Shown here: one piece after another, positions 37,544-46,824 of the stretch
How the letters are laid out: every line of letters begins with the position of its first letter
Position numbering within the stretch: position 1 is the first letter of the stretch
From: Flavipsychrobacter sp.
Lineage (GTDB): Bacteria > Bacteroidota > Bacteroidia > Chitinophagales > Chitinophagaceae
Direction of reading: 5' to 3'
NCBI GenBank assembly: GCA_031292525.1
Contig: JARLGY010000037.1
Span: 124,001 to 188,000 of the forward strand
DNA: 64,000 nt
Program-made: the position numbers and the translations under genes
Notes under the pieces: generated by a model
Told to the model about the DNA's origin: nothing
The model's input: only the letters and a program-made list of their open reading frames with translations
Databases searched by the model: none

Positions 37544-38548
37544 TTATTGCCGACCTATCTCCAGCACCCTAAAAGTACCCGGTTTTGCATTTGGCCGTCC
37601 TGTTCCAACCTCAGCAGGCGCCAGGTCTGCAGTTGAAAGATACACTACATGCGCTTCCTTATCAAGTGTCATTGTTCTGGCGCCTTTTTGTGTGGTCAGT
37701 TTTTGCAGGCTTTTGTATTTATCCGGGGTTAGTTCTTTTATTATATCCAAGGTACCATCACCATTAGATGAGAACACAATTCTTTCAGAAGCATCAAATT
37801 CCACACCATCGCAACCATCACCTATAGGCACTGTCGCTACCACCTTACCATTCTCTGCATTCATTACTACAAGTATGTTATCACATCCAGCATATAGCCT
37901 CTTTGTTATCTTATCCATTGCCAGTCCAGACGGGCCAGTTGCGCCCTTACCTAGTGGCCAGCGTGCAGTCACTGTCAGCTTGTTTGTATTCAGTCGTACA
38001 ATTTCGTTCCTGTCCTCAATGTTTATATAGATGTTTCCATTGTCATCGCTAACAGCCGTCTCTGGCTTTCCCCCAAGCGCTATGGTAGTTACAACCATAT
38101 TATTCGTAGGATCTATTACGGTTAGGTCTTTACTCTTGCCATTGCAGACAAATACTTTCTTAGAGTACTCATCATACATAATTGCGTCTGGGTTATCTCC
38201 GGTTTTAATCTCGCCCTTTACTTCGTTAGTATTTATATCAAATACAGTTACAGTATTCAGCTTTCCATTACTGATGAAACCTTTCTGTACACCCGGCGCA
38301 AATGCTATTCCATGCACACCGGTGGTATTGGGTATTACTGCCACCGCAGCCCCACTCAGTTTATCTATCACATTTACCTGTGTACCGTGCGATACATATA
38401 GGTAATCATTAACAGGGCTTACCGCAAGGTAGTCCCACCTGCCTTCGCCTGCTACCGGAAATGTTTTCAGTATTCGGTAGCTGTCTGCACCTTGTCCAAA
38501 TGCGGTCGATCCTCCTAATAATAAAGCTGCTGCCAATAGTTTTTTCAT
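37544..38548 (-). CDS. Secreted YncE/YVTN-type beta-propeller protein
   Basis: 334 residues from ATG at 38548 (MKKLLAAALLLGG); the frame extends upstream to a TTG that is unlikely. A signal peptide (about 1-18) is followed by about seven repeats of the 40-residue YVTN type, such as YLYVSHGTQVNVIDKLSGAAVAVI, KVFVCNGKSKDLTVIDPTNN and RLYAGCDNILVVMNAENGKVVATV. Such propellers are extracytoplasmic binding platforms, some for metals or redox partners. It is 44 bases upstream of the regulator gene of the efflux operon, and probably its first gene. Its place suggests a sensor or accessory role, not proved. Confidence 0.85.
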   Translation of the reverse strand: MKKLLAAALLLGGSTAFGQGADSYRILKTFPVAGEGRWDYLAVSPVNDYLYVSHGTQVNVIDKLSGAAVAVIPNTTGVHGIAFAPGVQKGFISNGKLNTVTVFDINTNEVKGEIKTGDNPDAIMYDEYSKKVFVCNGKSKDLTVIDPTNNMVVTTIALGGKPETAVSDDNGNIYINIEDRNEIVRLNTNKLTVTARWPLGKGATGPSGLAMDKITKRLYAGCDNILVVMNAENGKVVATVPIGDGCDGVEFDASERIVFSSNGDGTLDIIKELTPDKYKSLQKLTTQKGARTMTLDKEAHVVYLSTADLAPAEVGTGRPNAKPGTFRVLEIGRQ

Positions 38549-38967
38549 GAGTAGTTGTTTGTAGCGCAAAGTTTAGCGTTAATCCTGAAGAAAAATTGTA
38601 TTTATTTATGTATTTTAATGGAAGGCCTACCACAGATCGATCTGTACATTTTCATTAACCCCGATATCACATCCGATCATTTTTTGCACACCCAATAGTG
38701 GCACATTATCGATACAGTTATTGCCACTGTTATCAATATAATAAATAACACTTTTTCCTCTGTTTTTCGCTGAGTAGCGTAAGCGTTATTTTCCTAATAA
38801 TCATAAGATTGCATCAGTTCTTATACATATCTCAGCTACCGCACTAACCAACGCAACTTTTTCACCGACTATATTGCCACTTTTACCGACATTACTCTAT
38901 CCATTGCCTAAAAGCAATAAGTGATATGCATTCTGCTATTTACTTTTACATCATAAAACAAAATAAA
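38549..38967. other. Intergenic region between divergent efflux and LiaF operons
   Basis: About 420 bases holding promoters in both directions. No ORF of interest, no strong hairpin and no exact -33/-7 pair was found. The central part is unremarkable, moderately AT-rich sequence. Confidence 0.4.
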
Positions 38968-39726
38968 ATGTCTCGTCACGAATATTATCGCGGAAAAAAA
39001 TTTGGGCATCGTCATCACAATCCAAGGGATAAGTCCATATTCGGTATCCTGCTTGCCCTCATCGGCGTGGCTCTTCTGTGCAAAACATTTGGACTATTAT
39101 ACTTTAGCTATATTACTACCTGGCCTATTATTCTCATAGTTATTGGGGTGCTCATAGGCTTTAAAAGCTCGTTCCGTTCGCCTTTTGGTTGGATATTGCT
39201 TGTTATAGGCGCAGCAAATCTAACCCCTCAGTTCTACATATTCGGACATCCGTCCTCAGCGCTGGTATGGCCTGCATTGTTTATTGGTGCCGGCATCTTC
39301 ATCGCAGTTCGCTCACGCCGTGTGCCGCCATATTGCATGCCAAATAAAGACGGAGTAGTTATGGATACGGTCACCACTGCAGAGAACACAATAAATATTG
39401 ATGTCACATTTGGTGGTCGCAAAGAGTTCGTTACCTCAAAAGATTTTAAGGGTGGTTCTATTTTTGCCACATTTGGCGGTTGCGAGGTCAATCTTATGCA
39501 GGCCGACACTACCGAAAAGGTAATGGTCATAGATGTCAAGATTTCCTTTGGCGGTGTAGAACTCATAGTCCCATCAAACTGGCAGATTCAAAATGAAATA
39601 AGCCCATCCTTTGGTAGTGTAGAAGACGAACGCATGATACAGCCTTCGCAAACTACAGGCGATCAGAAAATCTTACTCCTTAAAGGCAGCTGCTCATTCG
39701 GCAGTATAGAAATAAAATCTTTCTAA
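38968..39726 (+). CDS. LiaF-like membrane protein (DUF5668 + C-terminal LiaF domain)
   Basis: 252 residues from ATG at 38968 (MSRHEYYRG); an earlier ATG at 38926 would add 14 residues. A His/Arg-rich cytosolic start is followed by four transmembrane helices (about 28-110) with repeating WPIILIVIGVLIG and LVWPALFIGAGIF motifs typical of LiaF N-terminal domains. The C-terminal part (about 140-252) has repeated FGG motifs (VTFGGRKE, ATFGGCEV, ISFGGVEL) forming a beta-helix-like LiaF domain. LiaF proteins hold envelope-stress sensors in check; the LytS/LytTR pair just downstream could be the partner. Confidence 0.85.
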   Translation: MSRHEYYRGKKFGHRHHNPRDKSIFGILLALIGVALLCKTFGLLYFSYITTWPIILIVIGVLIGFKSSFRSPFGWILLVIGAANLTPQFYIFGHPSSALVWPALFIGAGIFIAVRSRRVPPYCMPNKDGVVMDTVTTAENTINIDVTFGGRKEFVTSKDFKGGSIFATFGGCEVNLMQADTTEKVMVIDVKISFGGVELIVPSNWQIQNEISPSFGSVEDERMIQPSQTTGDQKILLLKGSCSFGSIEIKSF

Positions 39727-39758
39727 ACCCATATTCAATAACTCCACAAATTGTTTTT

Positions 39759-40055
39759 ATGAAAACATACACTGCACAGATTGTATATTGTATTGAATGC
39801 GAAGGAAGACCTACTGATCAGTATGAGGAACAATGGAGACTGGTCTTTGCCGAAGATGAACGCTTGGCTCTAGATGAAGCGCGCGCTATTGCTAAAAATG
39901 AAGAACAGACCATCATAGATAGGCATGGCCGCGATATACGCTGGCAGCTGGTAGCAGTAAAGGATATACAGGAAGTAACGCTCACAAATGGCAGTCTTCT
40001 GTTCTCAGTAGTAAAGGAAGCAGAACCAATAGCTGCTCCTGTTTGGAGCATATAA
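39759..40055 (+). CDS. DUF4288-family protein
   Basis: 98 residues, soluble, no signal peptide. It begins MKTYTAQIVYCIECEGRPTD, with an acidic patch (QYEEQWRLVFAEDERLALDEA) and the WQLVAVKDIQEV segment typical of DUF4288 proteins. The family has no known biochemical role. It sits between the LiaF-like gene (32-base gap) and the sensor kinase (10-base gap), so all four genes to the LytTR regulator are probably one operon. Confidence 0.8.
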   Translation: MKTYTAQIVYCIECEGRPTDQYEEQWRLVFAEDERLALDEARAIAKNEEQTIIDRHGRDIRWQLVAVKDIQEVTLTNGSLLFSVVKEAEPIAAPVWSI

Positions 40056-40065
40056 AAACATACAA

Positions 40066-41124
40066 TTGCCTTTGTCTATTATTTCTAAAAACATAAGTTG
40101 GATATGGCCCGTGCACATCTTATTTGCATTGGCTATATACGCGTTAGTACTCACCAATGTGTGCCAGCTCGATAATGCTGTTGCCATAAAAGATAGCATC
40201 ATAAGCATCAGTATTCTATCGCTGTGCGTATGGGGTATATATCTGGTCATGCGCTCATACCCCACCACTGTTGCCATCTTTTTTTATGCCATCATCACTA
40301 CTGCTTTTTTCTGCTTCGCTGGCAGCATCACAAACTGGCAAATATTAAAAAATTGGGTGGGCCATACCAACAGGCCCTATTGCCTCTGGCTCACCAATAC
40401 CCTACCATTGCGTATCATTATCAATTTCCTGGTATTGGGTTGGGTAGCTACCTATACCGGACTAAGCAAGAAAACCGATACCCTTGAGGATAAATTTCAG
40501 CAGCAGGCTGATGCTTCCATTCTCCTCCGCGAGGCAGAATTATTCAAACTGAGGCAGCAATTGCAACCCCATTTCTTATACAATAGCCTCAACTCTATCA
40601 ATGCACTTATCTTAATTGAGCCCGATATGGCTCAGGAAATGGTGGGCAAACTATCCGACTTCTTGCGCAACTCAGTAAAACGAGAGGCACAAGACAAGAT
40701 ACCGATTGAAGAGGAACTCGCTTATATTCAAACATACCTCGATATAGAGGCTATTCGTTTTGGCGATCGGCTTAGCGTCGTTTATCAAAAAGAATATACC
40801 GACGATGCTACTATACCCCCCTTCCTGCTGCAACCCATTATTGAGAATGCCATTAAATTTGGGTTGTACGGTACTGTAGGCATTGTAACCATCTCTATCC
40901 ATATATGGCTGTCGCCCGATTTCCTGGAGATATCCGTTTCCAACCCGTACAATAGTTCAGACAACCCATCACGTGGCACGGGCTTTGGCCTCGCAGGCAT
41001 CAGGCGACGACTATTTCTGCTCTATGCGCGCCTCGATCTCTTAGATATTCAAAAAACAGACGAAATATTTACGACACTTATAAAAATACCCCGCCATTAT
41101 GTACAAAGTGATATTAATAGATGA
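40066..41124 (+). CDS. LytS-type sensor histidine kinase (His_kinase family)
   Basis: 352 residues, predicted start TTG at 40066 as no in-frame ATG lies near. Four helices at about 10-130 form the membrane part, then a cytosolic kinase domain with LRQQLQPHFLYNSLNSINALI (phosphoacceptor His in QPHF) and an HATPase domain with LQPIIENAIKFGL and GTGFGLAGIRRRL. It is of the LytS/YehU class. Its 3' end overlaps the LytTR regulator gene by 26 bases. Being next to a LiaF-like gene suggests an envelope-stress sensor. Confidence 0.85.
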   Translation: MPLSIISKNISWIWPVHILFALAIYALVLTNVCQLDNAVAIKDSIISISILSLCVWGIYLVMRSYPTTVAIFFYAIITTAFFCFAGSITNWQILKNWVGHTNRPYCLWLTNTLPLRIIINFLVLGWVATYTGLSKKTDTLEDKFQQQADASILLREAELFKLRQQLQPHFLYNSLNSINALILIEPDMAQEMVGKLSDFLRNSVKREAQDKIPIEEELAYIQTYLDIEAIRFGDRLSVVYQKEYTDDATIPPFLLQPIIENAIKFGLYGTVGIVTISIHIWLSPDFLEISVSNPYNSSDNPSRGTGFGLAGIRRRLFLLYARLDLLDIQKTDEIFTTLIKIPRHYVQSDINR

Positions 41125-41839
41125 TGAGCCTCTGGCACGCCAGCTGATCAGGGCATTTTTAAAACCTTATACACAAGTCGAGGTTATTGCAGAATGTAGC
41201 GACGGTTTTGAAGGCTTTAAAGCGATACAGGAACTAGAACCCGACCTTATATTTCTTGATGTGCAGATGCCAAGACTCAATGGCATGGAAATGCTTGAAT
41301 TGATAGAAACTCCGCCGTCTGTTATATTCACTACAGCCTTTGATGAATATGCAATGAAGGCCTTTGAACTCAATGCCGCCGACTATTTGCTGAAACCCAT
41401 AACACGCGAACGGTTCGATAAAGCCATGCAAAAATGGCTCAGCATTACGGCTACTGCACAAAAACAGCCCGACAATGAAAAGCTGTTTGCAACGCCCGTT
41501 GTTGAGGGTTACCAAAACCGAATAGTTGTAAAAGACAACGGCATGATTCGCATCATACCCGAGCACGATATACAATACGTAGAAGCAAGCGATGACTATA
41601 TAAAAATAGTAACAGCTTCAGGCACCTACCTTAAGAAAAGCACATTATCACATTTAGAGCAAATGCTCGATCCACAGAAGTTTGTCCGGGTACACCGGTC
41701 ATATGTATTACCCGTTGCACAGCTAGCGCGTATAGAACCTTACGAGAAAGATGGCCACATAGCCTTACTTCAAAATGGTTCTAAAATAGCAGTAAGCAAG
41801 ACCGGAATGGCTAAGCTAAAAGCACTCCTGGGTTGGTAA
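41099..41839 (+). CDS. LytTR-family response regulator
   Basis: 246 residues. Receiver (1-120): VILIDDEPLARQLI, phosphoacceptor Asp in LIFLDVQMPRLNG, and LLKPITRERF; LytTR DNA-binding domain (about 145-240): VEASDDYIKIVTASGTYLKKSTLSHLE and FVRVHRSYVL. Works with the kinase just upstream. The 26-base overlap implies translational coupling. Targets are likely to include its own operon. Confidence 0.92.
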   Translation: MYKVILIDDEPLARQLIRAFLKPYTQVEVIAECSDGFEGFKAIQELEPDLIFLDVQMPRLNGMEMLELIETPPSVIFTTAFDEYAMKAFELNAADYLLKPITRERFDKAMQKWLSITATAQKQPDNEKLFATPVVEGYQNRIVVKDNGMIRIIPEHDIQYVEASDDYIKIVTASGTYLKKSTLSHLEQMLDPQKFVRVHRSYVLPVAQLARIEPYEKDGHIALLQNGSKIAVSKTGMAKLKALLGW

Positions 41840-41843
41840 AACC

Positions 41844-41869
41844 ATGAGGGGTTTAGACTACCCCCTCAT
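41844..41869. terminator. Bidirectional terminator between LytTR and membrane-protein genes
   Basis: ATGAGGGG / CCCCTCAT pair over 8 bp around a 10-base loop, followed by TATCTTTT. It overlaps the last codons of the convergent 127-residue gene. Confidence 0.7.
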
Positions 41870-42236
41870 TATCTTTTGGAATATTTATAGTAGGCATTCT
41901 TTCCAAAATATATCTTACCAGTAAGTAACCACCCAGGCCAAAGGCTTGCACAGTTATATAGTGTATCGGGTTTGCACCCATCACTTGCATCAGCCTTTCA
42001 CTTAGTGCATTACGTGCTGCTATATCCTGCGCATTTTGAATGGAGGTCAGGTCTATCTGGCCGGTATTCATCAAAATAATGAGCACAGCTAAAACACCCA
42101 ATATATAGAAGAATAAGTAAGAAGCAATGGTAATAAGAACCCAAACGATCGGGCTTTTCCCTTTAAGCTTTGCAATCAGCCCATTCCTGTATCCCAGGTA
42201 AATGATAAGAAAAAATATAAGGAGTGAACCCTCCAT
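41853..42236 (-). CDS. Small membrane protein of unknown function
   Basis: 127 residues with three hydrophobic helices (about 3-15, 28-54, 90-107). Start MEGSLLIFFLIIYLGYRNG, a possible re-entrant N-terminus, and NPIHYITVQAFGLGGYLLVRYIL near the end. No family recognised. It begins 2 bases after the stop of the DegT-family gene, so they are one operon. Function is unknown; the pairing suggests a role in the same pathway. Confidence 0.65.
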   Translation of the reverse strand: MEGSLLIFFLIIYLGYRNGLIAKLKGKSPIVWVLITIASYLFFYILGVLAVLIILMNTGQIDLTSIQNAQDIAARNALSERLMQVMGANPIHYITVQAFGLGGYLLVRYILERMPTINIPKDNEGVV

Positions 42237-42238
42237 TT

Positions 42239-43444
42239 TTATCGTGTTTTTATAAATTCTGTGACACTCTCTATTATGTGATTGATCTGCGCATCATTCA
42301 AGCCGTGATGACAGGCCAGCAACATGCCGCCTCTCATTACTTTATCAGCTTCCGGGTATCCGTTTGCTGATGCACGATGCGGCTGGTTTTTAAACCCTGG
42401 CTGCCTCAATATATTGCCTGTGAATACGGTACGGGTCTGTATGTTCCTCTTTTCAAGGAATATCTGCAGATCGCGGCGTATAAACGGTGCTGTTGCACGT
42501 ATAGTTACCGGGAAAGCTAACCAGCCAGTACGTGAATCAGCCAATTGCTTAGGCAATATAAATAGGTCTTCGTAATGGCTGAAGAATTTCAGCATACGAT
42601 TGTAGTTCGCAGTGCGGGTATCTATGTTCTTAGCCAATTTTCCCAACTGTACCAGGCCAAATGCAGCGCCCATTTCACTTGGCTCTATATTATAACCCGG
42701 CTCTTCAAATACAAACTTGGCATCGTACGGTATCCCCTCTATCTCTACGTTAAACCTGTTCTCAATCTTTTCAGACTCTACAAACAATGATGAGCTACGG
42801 CCCCAGCTGCGCAACAAACGGCCACGGTTATAATGTGCTTCACTGTTTACACAAAGCATCCCACCATTACCGCCGCAGTTAATAATGTGCGAACCATAAA
42901 AGCTGGTAGTACTCATATCTGTGTAACGGCCCGATGATTTTCCCTTTATTTCAGCACCAATTGTGTCAGCGCTGTCTTCAAGCACAAACAGGTTGTGCTT
43001 ATCCGCTATTTCACGTAGTATCTTCCAGTCTGGCAAGTTACCCATCAGGTTAGGTATGATCATCGCCTTTGTTTTAGGCGTTATCATTTCTTCTACCTTA
43101 TTTACGTCAATATTGTAGGTCGCTTCCTCCACGTCCACAAAGGCTGGTACCCAGCCTTTTTTTAATTGTGGTGCTACAGTTGTAGAAAATGTAAGGGCAG
43201 GTGTTATGATCTCACTGCCAGGCGCATAGTCCATCAGGTCTGCAGCAAGGTATAGCGCAGACGATCCGCTATTCACACCAATACCATATTTCTTATCATA
43301 CAGCACAGCTACTTTTTCCTCCATTTCGCGCACATTCTGGCCCATCTGGGTGCTTGTACGCAATACATTCACCACCGCCTCTACTTCTTCTTCGCCATGC
43401 ACCGTTCTCCCATAGGGTACGTGGATATAGTCTGTTTGTAACAT
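42239..43444 (-). CDS. DegT/DnrJ/EryC1-fold PLP enzyme with His for the catalytic Lys (sugar 3-dehydrase-like)
   Basis: 401 residues from ATG at 43444 (MLQTDYIHVPYG); 13 further in-frame codons upstream are not conserved-looking. The fold matches sugar aminotransferases: GVNSGSSALYLA (56-67), ITPALTFSTT (80-89), EDSADTIGA with Asp157 for the PLP ring nitrogen. The position of the PLP-binding lysine is His186 (SFYGSHIINCGGNGG). His here is the hallmark of the 3-dehydrase branch (RfbH/E1, ColD), which removes a hydroxyl instead of transferring an amino group. The four cysteines of the E1 iron-sulfur cluster are absent: the aligned RSWGRSSSLFVESEKIENRF segment has none. So the chemistry may be ColD-like. 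No sugar-nucleotide genes are nearby. Confidence 0.8.
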   Translation of the reverse strand: MLQTDYIHVPYGRTVHGEEEVEAVVNVLRTSTQMGQNVREMEEKVAVLYDKKYGIGVNSGSSALYLAADLMDYAPGSEIITPALTFSTTVAPQLKKGWVPAFVDVEEATYNIDVNKVEEMITPKTKAMIIPNLMGNLPDWKILREIADKHNLFVLEDSADTIGAEIKGKSSGRYTDMSTTSFYGSHIINCGGNGGMLCVNSEAHYNRGRLLRSWGRSSSLFVESEKIENRFNVEIEGIPYDAKFVFEEPGYNIEPSEMGAAFGLVQLGKLAKNIDTRTANYNRMLKFFSHYEDLFILPKQLADSRTGWLAFPVTIRATAPFIRRDLQIFLEKRNIQTRTVFTGNILRQPGFKNQPHRASANGYPEADKVMRGGMLLACHHGLNDAQINHIIESVTEFIKTR

Positions 43445-43539
43445 GTAACGTATTAGAATGCGAATGTACTGGATAACACGCACATTTATTAGTTAAGAGT
43501 ATTAAAAACTTACTCTTATATATGTAGAACCAATGAGCA

Positions 43540-44853
43540 TCAGGCTATATGCTCACGCGTACCCGCCTTCTCAGCCTCATAATGGTCCTCAGCCATTACA
43601 GTCTCTTTAGGGGTCGGTAAAAGCATCAATCTCAGAGTAGTATCATTTGTAAAATAGCTAATGGCCCAGTTGATAAATATCGTGAGTTTGTTCTTCACAC
43701 TCAATATCAGCATCAGGTGCAGAAACATCCAGGCAAGCCATGCCAGCCTACCCTGGAAGCTAATAAAAGGGAGATCTACCACAGCCTTACGTTTACCCAC
43801 GGTAGCCATGGTACCCGGGTTCTTATACTTAAATTCCAACAATTTCTCGTTCCGTGCCATCCGCTTGAAGTTATCTGCCAGGTTTTTAGCCTGGTTGATA
43901 GCTACATTGGCCAATTGTGGATGCCCTTTGGGCCAGTCAGGCGTTTCCATATAGGCAATATCGCCTATTGCAAATGCATTTGTCAGTCCCTGTATCTTGT
44001 TAAAGGCATCTACTTTTATCCTGTTACCGCGAACCAGCATTTCTTTAGGTATTCCCTCCGGCACATTACCCATTACCCCGGCGGTCCATATCATCGTATG
44101 TGTCTTAATGGTTGTACCGTCCTTAAACTTTACTATTTGCCCGTCATAGTCCTCTACAATTGTATTGAACAGCAACCTTACACCCAGTGCCTCCAAATAC
44201 TCACGCGATTTTTGTTGCGAGGCCTGGCTCATATTCATTAACGTGCCCGCAGATCCCTCAACAAGATATATATTAAGCCCCGTGAAGTCCATATCAGGAT
44301 AATCCTTCGGTAATACGTTCTTTTTCATCTCAGCAAGCGCACCTGCCATCTCCACCCCGGTAGGCCCGCCGCCAGTAACTACTATATTCATAATACCTTC
44401 CTTTTCCTCCGGCGTAGCAACCAGTGCATCTTCAAAATTCAGCAATATCCTGTTCCTGATAGTCACCGCATCAGGGGTCGATTTCATCGAAAAGGCATAC
44501 TTCTCTATGTTCTTATTCCCAAAGTAATTCGTAATACATCCGGTGGCTATCACCAGGTAGTCATACCTGTATACCCCTTTATCGGTAACCACATTTTGGT
44601 ATTGGGTATCTACATTTTCTACTTTGGCTATACGCACATGTATGTTCTCCCTGTTTTGGAAAACCTTTCTTAACGGGAAGGAGATAGCACTCGGCTCTAG
44701 CCTGGCTGTAGCTACCTGGTAAAATAATGGCTGGAACTGGTGAAAATTATACTGGTCAATGACTGTGATCTCGTAATCATCACTTTTCATTCTTCGTGCA
44801 AGTTGCAAACCTGCAAATCCTGCACCCAAAATAACGATCTGTTTCACAGCCAT
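43540..44853 (-). CDS. Type II NADH dehydrogenase (NDH-2)-like FAD oxidoreductase
   Basis: 437 residues. Two nucleotide folds: FAD loop IVILGAGFAGLQLAR (6-20) and NAD loop IVVTGGGPTGVEMAGAL (about 157-173). Quinone-site and FAD-end motifs AFAIGDIAY and HPQLANVAINQAKNLADN are present. The C-terminal FLHLMLILSVKNKLTIFINWAISYF helix with a further tail anchors it to the membrane. It oxidises NADH to reduce quinone without pumping protons. Monocistronic; the rightward gene pair upstream starts beyond a terminator. Confidence 0.9.
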   Translation of the reverse strand: MAVKQIVILGAGFAGLQLARRMKSDDYEITVIDQYNFHQFQPLFYQVATARLEPSAISFPLRKVFQNRENIHVRIAKVENVDTQYQNVVTDKGVYRYDYLVIATGCITNYFGNKNIEKYAFSMKSTPDAVTIRNRILLNFEDALVATPEEKEGIMNIVVTGGGPTGVEMAGALAEMKKNVLPKDYPDMDFTGLNIYLVEGSAGTLMNMSQASQQKSREYLEALGVRLLFNTIVEDYDGQIVKFKDGTTIKTHTMIWTAGVMGNVPEGIPKEMLVRGNRIKVDAFNKIQGLTNAFAIGDIAYMETPDWPKGHPQLANVAINQAKNLADNFKRMARNEKLLEFKYKNPGTMATVGKRKAVVDLPFISFQGRLAWLAWMFLHLMLILSVKNKLTIFINWAISYFTNDTTLRLMLLPTPKETVMAEDHYEAEKAGTREHIA

Positions 44854-44926
44854 GATATTTTTTTATAAAGTTACCACACGGGTATTCTTACATCCATATT
44901 AAAAAGCTATGCCATTATATACAAAA

Positions 44927-44955
44927 ACGGCTACCAGTTTGTGTCTGGTAGCCGT
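44927..44955 (-). terminator. Terminator of RNase Y gene
   Basis: ACGGCTACCAG / CTGGTAGCCGT form a perfect 11-bp stem with a 7-base loop; on the minus strand it is followed by TTTTGTATATAA. It lies 33 bases after the rny stop. Confidence 0.85.
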
Positions 44956-44988
44956 CTCATGCATCTTTTATGTATTCTGATGTATATA

Positions 44989-46605
44989 CTATCGGGCAAT
45001 ATTCACCGCTCTCAGCTCCCTGATCACAGTTACTTTTATCTGCCCGGGGTATTGCATTTCCTTCTGTATCTTATCTGCTATTTCAAAAGACAAACGGTCG
45101 CTATCAGCATCGCTTACTTTATCAGCTTCTACTATCACGCGCAGCTCACGTCCCGCCTGTATAGCATACGCTTTTTCAACACCCGGATAGGCCATTGCTA
45201 ACCCTTCCAGATCCTTAATGCGTTGCAGGTAGCTCTGCATCATTTCGCGACGTGCGCCCGGCCTTGCACCGCTAATAGCGTCACAAGCCTGTACAATTGG
45301 CGATATGATGTAGGTCATTTCCATTTCATCATGGTGCGCACCTATCGCGTTCACAATTGAGGCATGTTCTCCGCACCTTTCCGCAACTTTTGCGCCAAGC
45401 AATGCGTGGCTCAGTTCTGTTTCTTCATCAGGTACCTTACCTATATCGTGTAGCAAACCGGCACGTTTTGCCAATTTTATCACCTTCTGTCCCAATCCCA
45501 GTTCAGCAGCCATTATACCGCAAAGGTTTGCAGTTTCTTTACTGTGCATCAGCAGGTTCTGTCCATAAGACGAGCGGAAGCGCATTTTACCCACCAAACG
45601 TACCAGGTCTTTATGCAACCCGTGTACACCCAGCTCTATTATGGTGCGCTCACCAATTTCCATTATTTGCTCTTCCAGTTGCTTCTTGGTCTTTTCCACC
45701 ACTTCTTCAATACGTGCCGGGTGTATGCGGCCATCCTGTACCAGGCGCTGCAAAGACAGGCGTGCTATTTCGCGGCGTAGTGGGTCAAAACAACTTAATA
45801 CTATTGCTTCAGGGGTATCGTCAATGATCAGGTCCACACCGGTCGCTGCTTCCAGCGCACGTATGTTACGCCCTTCACGTCCTATTATCTGGCCCTTTAT
45901 TTCATCGCTCTCCAGGTTAAACACCGTGATCGCATTCTCAATAGCCTGCTCAGAACCCAGGCGCTGTATAGATTGAATGATTATTTTCTTAGCTTCTTTG
46001 GATGCGTTGATCTTCGCTTCCTCCATTATTTCCTTCACATGTGCCATAGCACGTGTGCGGGCTTCTTCTTTTACCAGCTCTATCAGTTCGCTCTTAGCTT
46101 GCTCAGCAGAAAGACCAGATACTTTTTCAAGTCTCTTTATATGCTCTTCCTGGTGTTTTTCAAGTTCAGTACGTTTTATGTTTACTACTTCTATCTGTTT
46201 GTCCAGGCTTTCTTTTAGCTGGTCATACTCACTTATCTGTTTTTGTAGGGCATTATTCTTATCAAGGGTACTCTGTTGCTGTTGCTTTATGCGTGCTTCA
46301 CTTTCCTTTATACGTGCTTCATTTTCTACTAGTTTCTGGTTCCTGTTCAGTACATCTTTTTCATGTTCGCTCTTCAGCTGTAAAAAGTGCTCCTTCGCTT
46401 CCAGTATTTTCTTTTCTTTTAATGTTTCCGCACCAGATTTCAGTGCTTCTACGTGTGCTTTCGCATCGTCAATTATTTTTTTGGCCTGCTGCTCCGCTTC
46501 GTCAACCTGCTGCTTAGTGTTCCTGGCAAATATTAATTTTCCTAAAAATATACCTATTAATACTGCCACTACCGCTATTATCGCGGAAATGATGGTCGAT
46601 TCCAT
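44989..46605 (-). CDS. rny: Ribonuclease Y
   Basis: 538 residues. A membrane anchor (about 4-26) leads to a long charged coiled coil (about 30-220, with repeated Glu/Lys/Gln heptads). Then a KH domain ([25 protein letters not shown]) and an HD domain with [12 protein letters not shown] and [11 protein letters not shown] (HD metal residues). RNase Y is the membrane-linked endonuclease that starts mRNA turnover in many bacteria. Length and domain order match family norms. It stands alone with its own terminator. Confidence 0.96.
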   Translation of the reverse strand: MESTIISAIIAVVAVLIGIFLGKLIFARNTKQQVDEAEQQAKKIIDDAKAHVEALKSGAETLKEKKILEAKEHFLQLKSEHEKDVLNRNQKLVENEARIKESEARIKQQQQSTLDKNNALQKQISEYDQLKESLDKQIEVVNIKRTELEKHQEEHIKRLEKVSGLSAEQAKSELIELVKEEARTRAMAHVKEIMEEAKINASKEAKKIIIQSIQRLGSEQAIENAITVFNLESDEIKGQIIGREGRNIRALEAATGVDLIIDDTPEAIVLSCFDPLRREIARLSLQRLVQDGRIHPARIEEVVEKTKKQLEEQIMEIGERTIIELGVHGLHKDLVRLVGKMRFRSSYGQNLLMHSKETANLCGIMAAELGLGQKVIKLAKRAGLLHDIGKVPDEETELSHALLGAKVAERCGEHASIVNAIGAHHDEMEMTYIISPIVQACDAISGARPGARREMMQSYLQRIKDLEGLAMAYPGVEKAYAIQAGRELRVIVEADKVSDADSDRLSFEIADKIQKEMQYPGQIKVTVIRELRAVNIAR

Positions 46606-46824
46606 AAATGTTGTCTATAACTTTTATCTTATTTTGATGATTAATAATATCCGCATTTAACCATATATAAAGCATGGGTTTTGCAGAATTTAGCATGCTA
46701 AGTTAGTAAAAGATTTCTAGACTCTTATTTGACTGGAATATATAAATGTCCATATCTGAGCATCATTAGTTGCAGGTTTTTCCATCAAAGCGTAATATTG
46801 TTCTTGTATTCCAGCACGCTCCCA

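Noticed and set aside
45977-46660. Rightward frame of 227 codons over the rny coiled coil
   Set aside because: Ser/Phe-rich antisense of a Glu/Lys-rich coiled coil, a typical artefact.
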